Below, piece after piece: positions 24,419 to 35,719 of a DNA stretch of 64,000 bases. The translations under genes and the position numbers were made by a program. The DNA comes from Acanthosoma haemorrhoidale (Eukaryota > Arthropoda > Insecta > Hemiptera > Acanthosomatidae), in NCBI GenBank assembly GCA_930367205.1, contig OV884012.1, positions 152,845,405 through 152,909,404 on the forward strand, written 5' to 3'. Below the pieces are notes generated by a model. The model had not been told where the DNA came from. It searched no databases and saw only the letters and a program-made list of their open reading frames with translations. The stretch's first letter is position 1; each line of letters begins with the position of its first letter.

Positions 24419-25262
24419 GTTAAGCCAACTTCTTCACCACGAATAAATAGAAGTTCCCCTCTTCTCGGCCTAGAAAATATCCACCTAAGTTTCCATGTTT
24501 TAATAATAAAAACCTTCAAAAGGCGTCAGTTAAAAGAGGGGGAAGCTAGTGCAAGAAACAGCTGAAGCCCACTGGGGGGTGGGGCGGGGCTACCACCGCC
24601 TTTGACCTGCCTAAATTAAGCCCAGATTCGGGGTTTTGTCATAGACTCTTGGAACCCGGCATCTGAAGTGAACACTGCTCTCTTTCTCTCTCTCTCTGCA
24701 CTGCCACTTGCTGCTCTACTCGAACTATGATTTTCTTATTCAACTACCTCAGCATCTCTCTTTCCTAACCTCGTTCGTTTTAGTCCGGCCTTGTCAGACC
24801 CCACACTGTCCTAGTGGGATTCTCTGCCTTCACCTCGCTAAAACTAGCAGCTCCTTGGGATAGACCTCTCCCTCGTGGACAATGGTTGCCGTGGCCCTGC
24901 AAATTTACCAAGTAGCGTCTCCCATGGCAATCCAGTCTGCCTCTCTCCGGTTCACACTCGCCTTTGGGATTCGGACGGTTTTCGCCTACCCTTAGATACC
25001 GAGGGTGAATTCGTGGTCCTTCTAGGACCACATAAACTACCTATAATACCTACCCTGTTCCTCTTCTCCTGAACACAGTGCACTGTCGGGGCACACCTTC
25101 TAAGATCTTATGGAGTATGATCAATACGAATAAAGTTGCCCGCCGACTAGGCCACCAGCAAAGGTCAAAGTCCACCCATTTTATCTCTTTCATGGCGCGA
25201 CCGGGTCGTAGAGACCCTAGCCCGCGGCGGGTGTCCTCCCCCCTTGGGGTGACCCGACAGAT
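24419..25262 (+). repeat. LTR-like element, reference copy
   Basis: The best preserved full-length copy, about 844 bp. It starts tgttaagccaacttcttc and ends ggtgacccgaca, that is TG...CA. In order it contains the leader block, a CT-rich tract (24675-24700), and aataaag (25133-25139) near the 3' end in the position of a poly(A) signal. Copies at 7.9, 8.9 and 12.7 kb have a TATA box upstream of the CT tract; here it has decayed to cctaaattaag. No gag or pol lies next to it. This supports a solo LTR of an unidentified retrotransposon. Flanking 5-bp duplications are not clear. Confidence 0.6.
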
Positions 25263-26139
25263 CCTCTTGCGAGCATCCAATTGAGTGTGAGGCTGCCAAC
25301 TTAATTTAAAAACAAGGACTACCTACCATTACCCGGGAAAGTTGTTTTTTTCTGTAAGAACTCATTACATTCTAATTGTGTTTTTCTTATAATTTATTTC
25401 TTGTAATATATTACACACAAAATTTCCAAATTGTAGCCCGGCAACATTGACTGCAGATGACATATTGTAAAGACCGAAGCATAAACAACCCAAAACACAA
25501 ATAAACAAGTGTAAATGTCTCTATTTTAGCATCAATACTCTCGAATATAATATTAAGACGTTTAGAGTGAATCGAGAACAATTTGTAATTTCTTACTACA
25601 AATACTCCGTTTTATTTCTTAATCTATCTGCGCCATTGAAAATAATCTTTTCAACAGATTTGAATAATTAAAGTAACGAAATAATTATGTAATACTTCCC
25701 GCTATGTCATTTAAACCAATATAAGTCAGATATCTTAGAAAATACAGACAAAAGAGCTCGTACCTGAATGGGAGTACTGCCCCTTCCTTCGACTTCGGCA
25801 AATGCTAATAAAAATGGCCGGAAATCAATTTGACCGACGAGGAGGAGTCTTTCAGCAACTTTCGCCTCTCATATCGATTCCTGTACCCCTCTGCCTTATA
25901 TATCTCAACGATCCCTTTGTAATGTCGGTAGGGGGGGGGGAGCTCTTTTAAATTGGATTCCTGGAACTGTTTTCCGGCCGATTCAATTTATTTTTGAGTG
26001 ACTCAATAACTTTTTAGTTCAACTATTTAAATAAAGCTATCAATCAAATTTATCTGAAATTAACGAAAAACTTTCTTTTCTGTTTTATACAATTTGAATT
26101 GACAATAATTTTTCTTCATGCCTATCAAGTTTGGTCGAA
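25263..26139. other. intergenic with a CpG-richer patch
   Basis: The patch at 25745-25930 is richer in GC. On the - strand it has a TATA-like gatatataaggc (25892-25903) and, about 130 bp further on, a donor-like ccattcag|gtacgag (exon side ending near 25769). No coding frame supports it. Confidence 0.25.
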
Positions 26140-26625
26140 ATCCCCTCCCTATGTATTGATTCATTCCAAGCTCATGAAATTCCATATTAAACTATCCAAC
26201 TACCCTAATCCCCTAGCACAGTCAATACACTACACCACTCATCCCTATAATCCTCCTAGGAGACAAAAACGGCAGTGGCTTCGTGACCTGCTATAAATGC
26301 GTAACAGTGGGAGTCCTGGCAATGGCCAGTTTCTACAAGCATGTGCTGAGCGTATGTGGCTCTCGCGCTCTTGTTCAGCCTCCGCTGGCTCGTATCCCGT
26401 GACGCGGCTGTCGGAGGATCCTGGGGGGCCTCCTAAGACTCCTCTTCCTGTTTCGCATGCGAGGGAGGAGACAACCATGTGGACTTGGAGGGTCTCTGGG
26501 CTAAATACTGTATGAATGAGCGAGTGAATGAAAATTGTAAATATAGTATGAATGAAAACATTTATCGCAATTACTTATTGCCCAATGAGGCAGATTGTAA
26601 TTTTATCATAATAAAGCTGATTATA
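26140..26625 (+). repeat. Jockey-type LINE 3' end
   Basis: Begins with the end of the LINE coding region (frame giving KFHIKLSNYPNP and HYTTHPYNPPRRQKRQW, compare the 30-kb and 38-kb copies) and continues through the 3' untranslated part to the tail ttatcgcaattacttattg and gcagattgtaattttatcataataa. Older sequence upstream is lost. Confidence 0.75.
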
Positions 26626-27138
26626 TAATAATAATATATATGGATTATTATTATTTATATACCTAGTGAAAATTAAAAATTGAAGTAAACTAAAATGGAA
26701 TGGATGAATTTGTTGGGATATTCTCATATCTATTTTTGATTAGAGAAGTGAGAAATGGGATGCGAAGGTTCAAAATAGAGAGTGTGATTATGATTTTACG
26801 AATGTTATTTGATTGAAATGACTAGACTTTATGTTTTTAATGACTCCCACAGCTCTGGTCCGTACTCTTATGCCAGCTTTCCCTTAGAAAGAAAACCTTA
26901 TCGAGAACAGTCTCTTTTCAAAGCCAACGAGTACAAATTCATCACGAATTCATCTTGACCTTCATTGTACCTCCGGACAATGGGCAGGCTATAAAATACT
27001 GAACGTGGTTCGACGACTGATGGAATCCTTTTATAAATACCGTTGAACTTCGTTGGATTTTTATTGTTACTATTCAACATTCGAAAAATCACCCATGGTT
27101 TTTTTTTCTAATTACAGTTACACTTGTCACTAATTACA
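26626..27138. other. intergenic, no feature recognised
   Basis: AT-rich, no supported feature. Confidence 0.4.
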
Positions 27139-27530
27139 CCCCTTCTACTTGCTTCACATTTCTCACATCCTTGATAAAAAATGGACATATATTTAACAGT
27201 TTCCCCACTTATGGAAAGAAGCTAGAAAACTTCAGTTATGATAATCCCTTCATAACTCATCATATCCCTCTTAATCATATCCACAGACTAAATATATCTT
27301 TGCCACATATATACTTTCCCCTTCTACTTGCATCACATTTCTCACTTCCTTGATAAAAAATGGACATATATTTAACAGTTTCCCCACTTATGGAAAGAAG
27401 CTAGAAAACTTCGGTTATGATAATCCCTTCATAACTCATCATATCCCTCTTAATCATATCCACAGACTAAATATATCTTTACCACAGATATACTTTCCCC
27501 TTCTACTTGCTTCACATTTCTCACTCACTC
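27139..27530. repeat. 179-bp tandem repeat, 2.2 copies
   Basis: Two nearly identical units of 179 bp start at ccccttctacttgc (27139 and 27318), followed by a partial third from 27497. They differ at only a handful of positions. The twin 60- and 74-residue frames inside them are a consequence of the duplication and are not called as genes. Confidence 0.9.
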
Positions 27531-29152
27531 ATTCGCCAAAAATACTTCATACACCTTTCTCCGTGTATTTATGAACTAATGAATGAGAATACGTCTCATA
27601 ATAACATAATATATATATTTTTAAACGCATTCAGAATTTGACTTTCCGACAGTCTGGAAATAATTATAATAAAACAACGCACCGTTATGAAATGCCATTA
27701 TTCCATCAAAGTGTCATAAATTATGACGATTACGATGCGGAACACGATAAATGAAATGAAATGATCCTGGTAAAATACATTTCATTTAAACTGTATACAA
27801 TAGAGTATGTTTTGTTGATTTTCTAGGCATAATATGACATAAGGCAATACAAATTATTCCTCTTATTATTTCAAGCAATGTACATCTCTCTGTCTGTCAC
27901 TGGAGTGTTCCTGGATGGCAAGCAGACCTGCGACCGTCTTTGAAGTCTCTAGTACAAATCAAAGGAAATTGTTTCGTGTTCGATTCCTTGACGTGGTTTT
28001 CTGCGATAATGACAGGCTTCCTCAGGGGAGTCTTTCTTCAAGACATTTTACAACACAACGTGTTTTTTTTTCACATTTATATTTTTCCGCTTACGTTATG
28101 GTTACATCATAACCCTAACATGACAGGCCAAAGGACAGTTGGTGAATATACTACTAAATTTGATTGTTTTTAGATTTTAAAGGACAAAGACGTTTGCTAC
28201 CTCTTGTTTATAATTGTATCTCCTTTCGGGTTTAGTGATTCGTAAGTTCACGCCTGCCCACTTCCTGGGAAATCGTTTTATAACCGACCACTTCCCTCAA
28301 AAGCGTGACAATTGCCTAATTTTCGGTTCCTGAAAGGACGAGACAACTCGTTCTGTAGGCTATCTCAGCGTCCAACTGTTTGATTCCGAATGCTATTGAT
28401 ATGAGAGCCATCTGCCGATCAGCTGTTCCCTCTCTCAAATTATATACGTGTCGAGTATTTCTCGCAAGTTTTTTGCTCTAGGTCTGTTTGTTTCCGCTTA
28501 GAAATACACGCACGCAGTATTCCTTAGATCCAAAACATAAAAAAAAATCAAGCCAACTGTACATCAGTGTCACGAAATTGTTGAGAAAACAATTTTATTG
28601 GTAATAAATACTGAATCCCCTACGAATAATCCATGCAATTGCCCGAACCCACTGAAACTTTTAATTTGATATAAGTACCTTAATACTTTAATATGATACC
28701 TTAATAGTACCTTTACATGACAGGAAAAATTTTTAAATTTTCATTGTGGTTTATTAAATAAAGCTCGAGTCTCTTCATAAGTATATGATAGACTGTACCA
28801 TGTACACTGACAAGGTTTCGCATATTGAAGTATATTCAAGGAATACTATTAACTATTAAAAACAAGATGCTTGTTTGAAAATAAGTCCGTACTCTATACA
28901 AAACTACAGGTTTCTCTTTTTTAGTGCCTACTAATTTATTTATAATCTAATCAATCAGCTGTTTTGTTAAGTTAAATGAGATAATTTTAAAGCTCCAAAT
29001 TAGGTAAGAAATTTCTTTTCAACGGGAAAGAGAAGAAAAAAAGAAAAACATACTAGTATTTGGAATGCAGGGTAGACTTAAACCTGATTTATTATGTGCA
29101 GTAATATGAAGATGGTAGTGAATAAATAAATGCTTTTCGATAATTGACGATT
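27531..29152. other. intergenic, no gene recognised
   Basis: No domain-bearing frame, RNA gene or known repeat that I can support. Confidence 0.4.
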
Positions 29153-29272
29153 AGTTAAATAATCTTTGTAAAGGAGAGCTTTATTATAAAGTACAAGCAA
29201 AGCACTGGTATATACAAATATCAAGAGATGAGTTACTACATACTGGGTGGAATGTCTAGGCACAAGTGAGGT
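29153..29272 (-). repeat. repeat A copy, first part
   Basis: Starts agttaaataatctttgtaaagg and follows the family to aggcacaagtgaggt. It is interrupted by the insertion at 29273-29613 and resumes at 29614. Confidence 0.8.
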
Positions 29273-29613
29273 TTCGTTTTTTTTTTCCTTACCCCTTGGG
29301 TAATTATTTTTTTAAATAAATACAAAATTATAGTAGGATATAATATGAACTGAGGGTTTCTCCTTTTACTGCATTACATGCATTTTAAAGAGGGCATGTC
29401 TTAAAAACTAACAATATTTTTGTGGTTAAAAGTTTAAAACATTGCAAGGGGTTTAGGTGATGGGGTTCACCTTCGGGTTGCAATGAAGGAAAACTAAAAA
29501 CTAAACTTACAAACTAATTCACAAGCTATAACGTTCCTTCTTCGACCGCTTGCTGACATCAATGGGGGAACTGGGCGGGGGTAATCGTGTTGAACACGGT
29601 GTTTGTCATGAGG
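29273..29613 (-). mobile_element. LINE 3'-end insertion inside repeat A
   Basis: The insert begins on the + strand with a T run (poly-A of a - strand retrotransposon). It ends with a segment, cgtgttgaacacggtgttt, related to agtgttgaacactgggttt at 36040-36058, in front of the LINE reverse-transcriptase remnant there. Flanks aagtgaggt and aagtggt look like an imperfect target-site duplication of repeat A sequence. A 5'-truncated, target-primed insertion is the simplest reading. Confidence 0.65.
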
Positions 29614-29789
29614 AAGTGGTCTGGGGCTAAAGCTGAGACATATATGTATAAGAAAAGGATAAGAGTCTTGGAGGGATGCGGTTGCTTACTTAAAAATAAC
29701 AGGGAACCATCAGTGACTTCCATGAAGTCACGAGGCAGGTATATAGTTCTGCTCAAGCCCCTTCTACTTGTTCTTAGCATTACAAAACT
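29614..29789 (-). repeat. repeat A copy, second part
   Basis: Resumes exactly where the first part broke off (ggtctggggctaaagctgag) and runs to the end block cttagcattacaaaact. About 25 bp before the ggagggatgcgg block are missing. Confidence 0.8.
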
Positions 29790-30039
29790 CATCGAACAAC
29801 CAAACCCAACGCACGAGTTATCGTTAGTTTCCAATCAATTATCTATAGACAAGAGGTATAGTACTAAATACGAGAATATAAGGCTGAAGGAAGATCTTCC
29901 CGGTACTTCTCGTTCGGGTACTCCAGAAGGCACTGTTTCCTCACTTTTTGAAAGCTAAATAGTCTGACTAGAAATACACAGACTCATGTTTTCTAGGGAA
30001 AGACTATATTTTTTATTTCGTCCCAGTAAACAATGTCCC

Positions 30040-31055
30040 GCTGATGACCCTCTACCTCCAATACCTTCTTGGCCACATTTGCAGATGCCACTCTAGTCTT
30101 GTCATCCTGGGTGTGATATACCATCCCATAACCTTCAAAAACATCTTGACGAGATCAAGTATTGGTGCAACCAATGGCGGATCAAACTTAATGGAGCAAA
30201 ATGTTCCCACATTACCTTCACCCTCTGTTGCAAGTCTTGTCCACTAGTATCTTTTTATTGCATTCCTCTCCCTGTATCCGAGATAGTACGGTACTTAGAC
30301 TTCCATCTTGACAAACGGCTGCCCTGGAACCCACACACGAGGCTAAAAAGACAAGAACTAAATAGACGCTTTGGACAAAAATACAGACTACTTTGAAGGA
30401 CATCTCATCTCTCAATAGAAAACAAATTACTAATTTGCAAAGTTATACCTAAACCAATCTGGACATACGGAATAGAGCTACGGGGGACAGCAAAAAAGTC
30501 TAACATCCAGCGTTTCCAATCCTTTCAATAAAAAGTCCTGAGAACAATGGTAAATACCCCTTATTACGTCAGCAACAAAACCCTTCATAACGATCTTAAT
30601 ATACCCTAAATTCTTAAACTCATCCCTTCCAAGTTCATGAAATTCCATAGTAACCTATCCAACCATCCTAATCCCGTAGCACAGGCTTGCACTGCACCAC
30701 TCATCCCTATAATCCTCCTCGGAGACTGTAACGGCAGTGGCCTCGTGACCGTGGGAGTCCTGGCAATGGCCAGTTTCTCCAATCATGTCCTGAGCGTATG
30801 TGGCTCTCGCGCTCTTCGTCATCATCCACTGGCTCGTATCCAGGACGCGGCTGGTGGAGGAGCGTGGGGGACCTCTTTCGCGTGCGGGGGAGGTGACAAC
30901 CATGTGGATTTGGGAGGCCTCTGGGCTGTTTGTAAATACTGTATGAATGAGCGAGTGAATGAAAATTGTAAATATGGTATGAATGAGAACATTTATCACA
31001 ACTACTTATTGCCTAATAAAAAGACCGATTGTGATTTTAGCACAATAGAGTTTGG
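30040..31055 (+). mobile_element. 5'-truncated Jockey-type LINE
   Basis: Best LINE copy in the window. In broken frames it reads through the end of the reverse transcriptase and its downstream region: LATFAD..., DEIKYWCNQWRIKLNGAKC (catalytic FADD already degraded), RYLDFHLDKRLPWNPH, LNRRFGQKYR, HLSIENKLLICKVIPKP, IWTYGIELRGTAKKSN, RTMVNTPYYVSNKTLHNDL. A 3' untranslated part follows, with the tail acttattgcctaataaaaag. Stops and frameshifts inactivate it. Start set where recognisable similarity begins. Confidence 0.8.
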
Positions 31056-31571
31056 TTTCGATTACTATCCATTTGTACGTAAATATTTATTTATATCTTA
31101 GTTATTTAATAGTAATCTTAATTAATTTATTACTTTGTGTGTGCTTACTCGTCAGTTATTTTATTTACGCTTGTAGTTTGGCCATCGTGGATTAGTCCCT
31201 CCCTACATAGCTTCTCTCTGTGAAGACCATTGCATCAAAGTGCTAGAAAACTCTTTAAAAAATCAAGCGTGATGGACCATTCAGTACTTAGTTCCGTTAC
31301 GACTGCCATAACGATTCTATTGACGTGTTTACGCTTGACTTTTTCTGTGATAGTCCAAGGTAAAGCCTATTTAATACATATTATTAATCATGACATTGAT
31401 ATATATTTCTTGAATCTGATACCGTTCTCAATATGATGAGAAAGCTTGGTTAAAGTTAAAAACAAAGTAAAAATTCTCATCTCCCATAGTAAGCCAAAAG
31501 CATTCTAAGTTCGGTTTCGGCCCACACAGCTAAGGGCACACTTGATTCAATAATGCCAAAATCATGACATA
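31056..31571. other. intergenic, no feature recognised
   Basis: Short frames without domains. Confidence 0.4.
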
Positions 31572-32585
31572 CAGAGGGGTCCAAAAAAATGTATCCACTG
31601 TTTAAAAGTCCGTAACTTGCAAACTAATTGACGTAGTTGTCTAATTTTTGGTAGTGTAATAGTTTTTAGTTCCGGCATTCGCCATACAATGTTGTATTGC
31701 GTTGTTTTGTTTTGTTAGATGACAGTGGCCAGATAGTTAGTGTTTTATTGTTAGTTGTACCTTGTTACTCGAGTAAACTTGGCTGGCGTAAGGCTTACAT
31801 TTGATGAAAGGAAGTCTGTTTTAAAGTGGTATTTTAAGTACGAAAACATTAATGATGTTCAACGGCAATGGTGAAATGTGTATCAAACAGAGCCACCGAC
31901 ACGTTTAACGATTCGTCGCATTCAAGACAAATTTGAAGCCGAAGGCTGTGTTAAAGATGTACACAAACAACGATCTGGACGACCTGTAACAGTAACAAGT
32001 CCATTTAACTCCCATCTTGTGTTACAACAATTCACTCGCTCACCACAGACGTCTGTGAGACAGTGAGGTGTACCTTCAGAAACCTCAAACATCCATTTTA
32101 CCTGCCATCCAAGACTTGTATGGAGATGGAAGATTTTACTTTCAACAAGATGGTGACCCAGCCCACTACCAAAATCGTTTTAGGGCTTATCTCGACGAAA
32201 ATCTACCAGGAAGATGGATAGGCCGTAGAGGTGCTGTAGAGTATCCACCACGTTCGCCAGACTTAACTCCTCTGGACTTTTACCTGTGGGGAACACTAAA
32301 GGACGTCGTTTATCGACAAACGCCACGCACATTGGATGAACTTCGAGAATCCATAGTACATTCATGTGCAAATATCCAACTGAACACGTTGCAGTCAGTA
32401 GTTCGTTCTGCAGTTCGGTGGCATCGTTTGTGTGTGGATATTAATGGTGACCATTTCGAACACCTACAGTGATATCTTTAAGTGGGACTTTAAGCTACAC
32501 TTTCACCAAAAATGAGACAACTCCGTCAATTAGTTTGCAAGTTATGGACTGTTAACCAGTGGATACATTTTTTTGGACCCCTCTG
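31572..32585 (+). mobile_element. internally deleted DD41D mariner (rosa-like)
   Basis: A 1014-bp element flanked by TA on both sides (31570-31571 and 32586-32587), the mariner target duplication. The terminal inverted repeats are 62 bp (31572-31633 and 32524-32585) with three mismatches; both begin cagaggggtccaaaaaaatg. The transposase inside is split by a deletion near 32065. Between the aspartate of FQQDGDPAH and that of SPDLTPLDFYLWG there are 41 residues. That spacing is the mark of the DD41D group that includes rosa elements of insects. Non-autonomous. Confidence 0.9.
31878..32472 (+). pseudogene. DD41D mariner transposase, middle deleted
   Basis: The N-terminal part (31878-32066, 62 residues) holds the helix-turn-helix region (RLTIRRIQDKFEAEGCVKD, KQRSGRP). 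The C-terminal part (from 32068, another frame) holds FQQDGDPAHY, YPPRSPDLTPLDFYLWG and TLDELRESI to the natural stop at 32472. The segment carrying the first catalytic aspartate is missing and the two parts are out of frame. The protein cannot be made. The C-terminal part is otherwise free of stops, which points to a fairly recent event. Confidence 0.85.
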
Positions 32586-33770
32586 TATATATAATGATAA
32601 TTTGTATATTGATAATTGAAATCCCATTATTTAAATTTTAATATATTTATATTCTTTATTGTTGCAATAAGTATAAGACAAGTAAAGTTACTGTTAGTTC
32701 ATTTTTTTTATACTTGTTATTATTATTGTAAGTAAGGTTTAAACCCGCTACGCTGGAGCACTATTCATATATGTGGCCCTGAAATTAAAAATTCTTCTTG
32801 TTTACATCAAGATTCTAGCAGGGCCTTGACATTTTTGTATACTGAGAAAACCCTGATCTGCTAATCGGGTACAATGTTTTCCAGAGGAAGATTTACCGAT
32901 GAAAAAGTTACTAGTTATATATCTAGAACGAGTCGAGGGTTTTTTTTTTAATTAAATGTATATTAACATATTTTTTTCACGTTGATTCTCTACCTTGACG
33001 TGACCTTACAAACTCCGAAACAAGCTAAGGATGCCTGGGGTGGTAAGATAGGATATACTGGTATAAATAAATGGTAGCAAGCCTAACTAAAATATGTGTG
33101 GCAGTGGATAAGTGAATTCTATTCGACCATCGTTGGCCTCTCTGTCTGCAATGCCACAAAATGATACAATATTACAGACATTTTAAAAATAAATACAACA
33201 TCTACAAATGTATTGATTAAAATACATATTAAGTACGAAATAGAAATAAAACGTAAATGAATTGGGGCCGTTTGACTAACTTTTGACATTTTTTGTCAGA
33301 TAATTTTTTTTATAAAGTGCATTCATGTCAAGTGTGTGGGATTTTAAAAACTTCCACACAAAGTAGTAATTATTAATATTATATGGTTCGGCGCTCGAGA
33401 CACAACTCGGGAATTCTTCGACCAAGTTTGGTTAGATGGCTAAAATTTGTTTTTATTCCAGCTGATTGTTATTGACGATGGCAGAATCAACTATCGCATA
33501 AATATGGCTCAACATATGCTCAATTAGAAATTCAATTTATTTTTTTCTGTAAAATTATTAAATTTGTTTTGTCAAAATATTATTATTTTAGTACATACAT
33601 ATTTGATTTGTTTTAGCAAGTGTATTAAAATTGAGCAGCCAATCGCTACTTAAAAAAATCAAATAAAGTGTTTCCCTCTTTTCTCTTTTGTATGATTCTT
33701 GTTTAATTATAATATAATTAGCATCGCTCCTTCTATTACGATGTATTATTACATTATCTTGTCATTGCAG
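32586..33770. other. AT-rich sequence upstream of the lin-28 cold-shock exon
   Basis: No exon recognised. Ends in a usable branch/pyrimidine stretch and the acceptor cttgtcattgcag at 33770. The first lin-28 exon must lie further upstream, here or in the repeat field. Confidence 0.4.
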
Positions 33771-33934
33771 TGTTGGTCGGTCAGCCTGCGAGCGGTGGAG
33801 ACGAAGGAGCAGTCGGAGGAGCGAGCAAGGATGTCTCCCGCAAGAGGAGAGGACGCTGCAAGTGGTTCAACGTGGCCAAAGGATGGGGCTTCATCACTCC
33901 TGACGATGAAGGGCAGGATATCTTCGTGCACCAG
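33771..33934 (+). CDS. lin-28: lin-28, cold-shock domain exon
   Basis: LIN28 is an RNA-binding protein that blocks maturation of let-7 microRNA precursors and keeps cells in early developmental states. This exon holds the N-terminus and first half of the cold-shock domain. After a Gly/Ser-rich stretch comes [19 protein letters not shown] (RNP1-type) and DIFVHQ (RNP2-type). Acceptor ttgcag|tg, donor cag|gtaagc. The exon starts with the last two bases of a codon, TG, followed by LVGQPASGG. If the previous exon ends in A, this is the initiator ATG split by an intron, which gives a total of 191 residues, close to the ~195 of Drosophila Lin-28. Identification is firm; the start is inferred. Confidence 0.92.
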
Positions 33935-35231
33935 GTAAGCTACATCATTAAACATTTACACGGAGTGCCTCTTGCAGGCTGAAGGATCTGGGACCTTACC
34001 CAGGATAATGCCTGAGCGCCACATAGTTGTTTGACTGATCAGGACCAAATTATGAAAATTTACTAATGATGGTCTGATAATTTTGGCTCATCTTTATGTT
34101 TTTGGTTGGCTGAAACCGAAAATGAACTCCGTTTGGTAATGGACTCCAAATAGCTGAAACCTTTTCTATGATTCTAAACATTTATTATTTCCCAATACAA
34201 CTCTCCCTCAGTCGTTGGTGTATGGAGCTCCGAGCACAACCTGTTCAGGCAGGAACTTACTAGTAGTTTGGTCTCTGAAGTCACCTGACACTGGACTAGA
34301 TTTGCTTGTTATACCTAATAAAATAGTGCCTATTTGGCTGATCATTATCTCAGGTCGTTTCGTTTGAAGTGAATGAAAACCTTTTTTTGAGTTTGAGTTA
34401 TGAAATGCATTTTGAAAAAAAAATGTCTATCCGTCGTTGTATTACCAGTCCCCAGACTACTTCTGCGGTGAACATACAATCAAGAAGTAACAACTGTTTT
34501 GGTTTAAGAATAGGAGATCAAGATAAAGTTTAGACTTCTCACAAATTTTGTCACAGCTGCGTAGAAAAACCTCGCTTGTGGCTGTCACAAAGGTGAGTTA
34601 CGATCATTCAATATGGCGGGAGCAAAACTATCTTGGGAATGACTGTTAATTTTTCACCTGTGTTGTTCAAGGATATAACTCAAAAAACAAAAAATAAATT
34701 GGTCATTAATTACCCTAATCTTGATAAAGGATTTCGGCACAATGAAACATTTGTTGAATTAATAACACACGTTTATTTTACTTTTATACACAAGGTACAT
34801 GTTCATAAACAACATTCTTAATTAATCATAATAACAAAACGTAGAGGATCCAACACTGTTATCCCTCAGGTTGGACAACATAACACAATTTATCTCTCAA
34901 TATCCCACACTTGAATTTGCTGATCATGCGGTTCTGGACTACTAGTTCCTCAGCCCCCTCGCGGGAAAGTGTTGATTGAAAAGCAGATGGAGAAGCTTGT
35001 ATGGTGGAAAAGTACGAATTCGAACCTGAGAGTTCCAAACACGAACATGAGCTTTTTTCTCAATAAGAGATGAACGACTTAATTAGAAATATTGAACCTC
35101 AGAAAGATGCTCCGTGCTCAAAAACCAAAAAAATATTACTACTACACACTTGTTGTCTACTGTAAAGACATTCGTGAACTGATGGGCCAATCCGCTATAT
35201 AAAATGTGGCCCTAATCATTGGCGTTTATTC
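33935..35231 (+). other. lin-28 intron, first part
   Basis: Intronic sequence after gtaagc. No recognisable gene or repeat before the pseudogene at 35.2 kb. Confidence 0.5.
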
Positions 35232-35719
35232 ATGTACTCGTCAAAGAGTAGTCTAAAAGCTGATTGGTTACACAATGGCAATATACCTACTTTAATACCA
35301 TTCGCTACATTTAAAAGACGACAATTGTGTTCTTACAATTACTGCTTGAAAGAATTCGTTATAATGCCTATAAGTGGTTGGTGTGTAAATCTCTTCACCT
35401 TGCTCTTAGGTCAACAATCTACAAAAAGTTTCCATGTTTTTTATGTTTATGGGATACCCGTGATAAAAAATCCCGCAGGAACAAAAGGGACTGCCCATGG
35501 CGAAAAGCTCTGTTGCCAGTTGAAAAAAAGGGAAAGTTTGTTTCCATCTAACGAAATCTTACGACCACCTCTACACATTAAGCTAGGGCTGATAAAGCAG
35601 TACATGAAATCTCTCAATAAAGAAGGTTAATATTATGATGAAGGTTATATGTTCCATATGTTCCAAGTTTACGTGATTCCAAGCTAAAAGGAAGAATATT
35701 TGTTAGCCCATAGATCAGA
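35232..35719 (+). pseudogene. relic of a widespread transposon-associated protein, first part
   Basis: In alternating frames the + strand gives LLGQQ...TKFPCFLCLWDTRDKK, then RKALLP, then EILRPPLHIKLGLIKQYMKSLNKEG, then a DSKLKE-like end. I recall this order (GDFK, KFPCFLCxWDSR, LPPLHIKLGLMKQF) from a large family of uncharacterised proteins repeated in arthropod and hydra genomes. Function is unknown to me. It is broken by frameshifts and by the LINE insertion that follows, and lies within the lin-28 intron. Confidence 0.65.

Noticed and set aside
27171..27574. Twin short proteins starting MIKNGHIF
   Set aside because: Identity is explained by the 179-bp tandem duplication; no domain, splice sites or codon bias.
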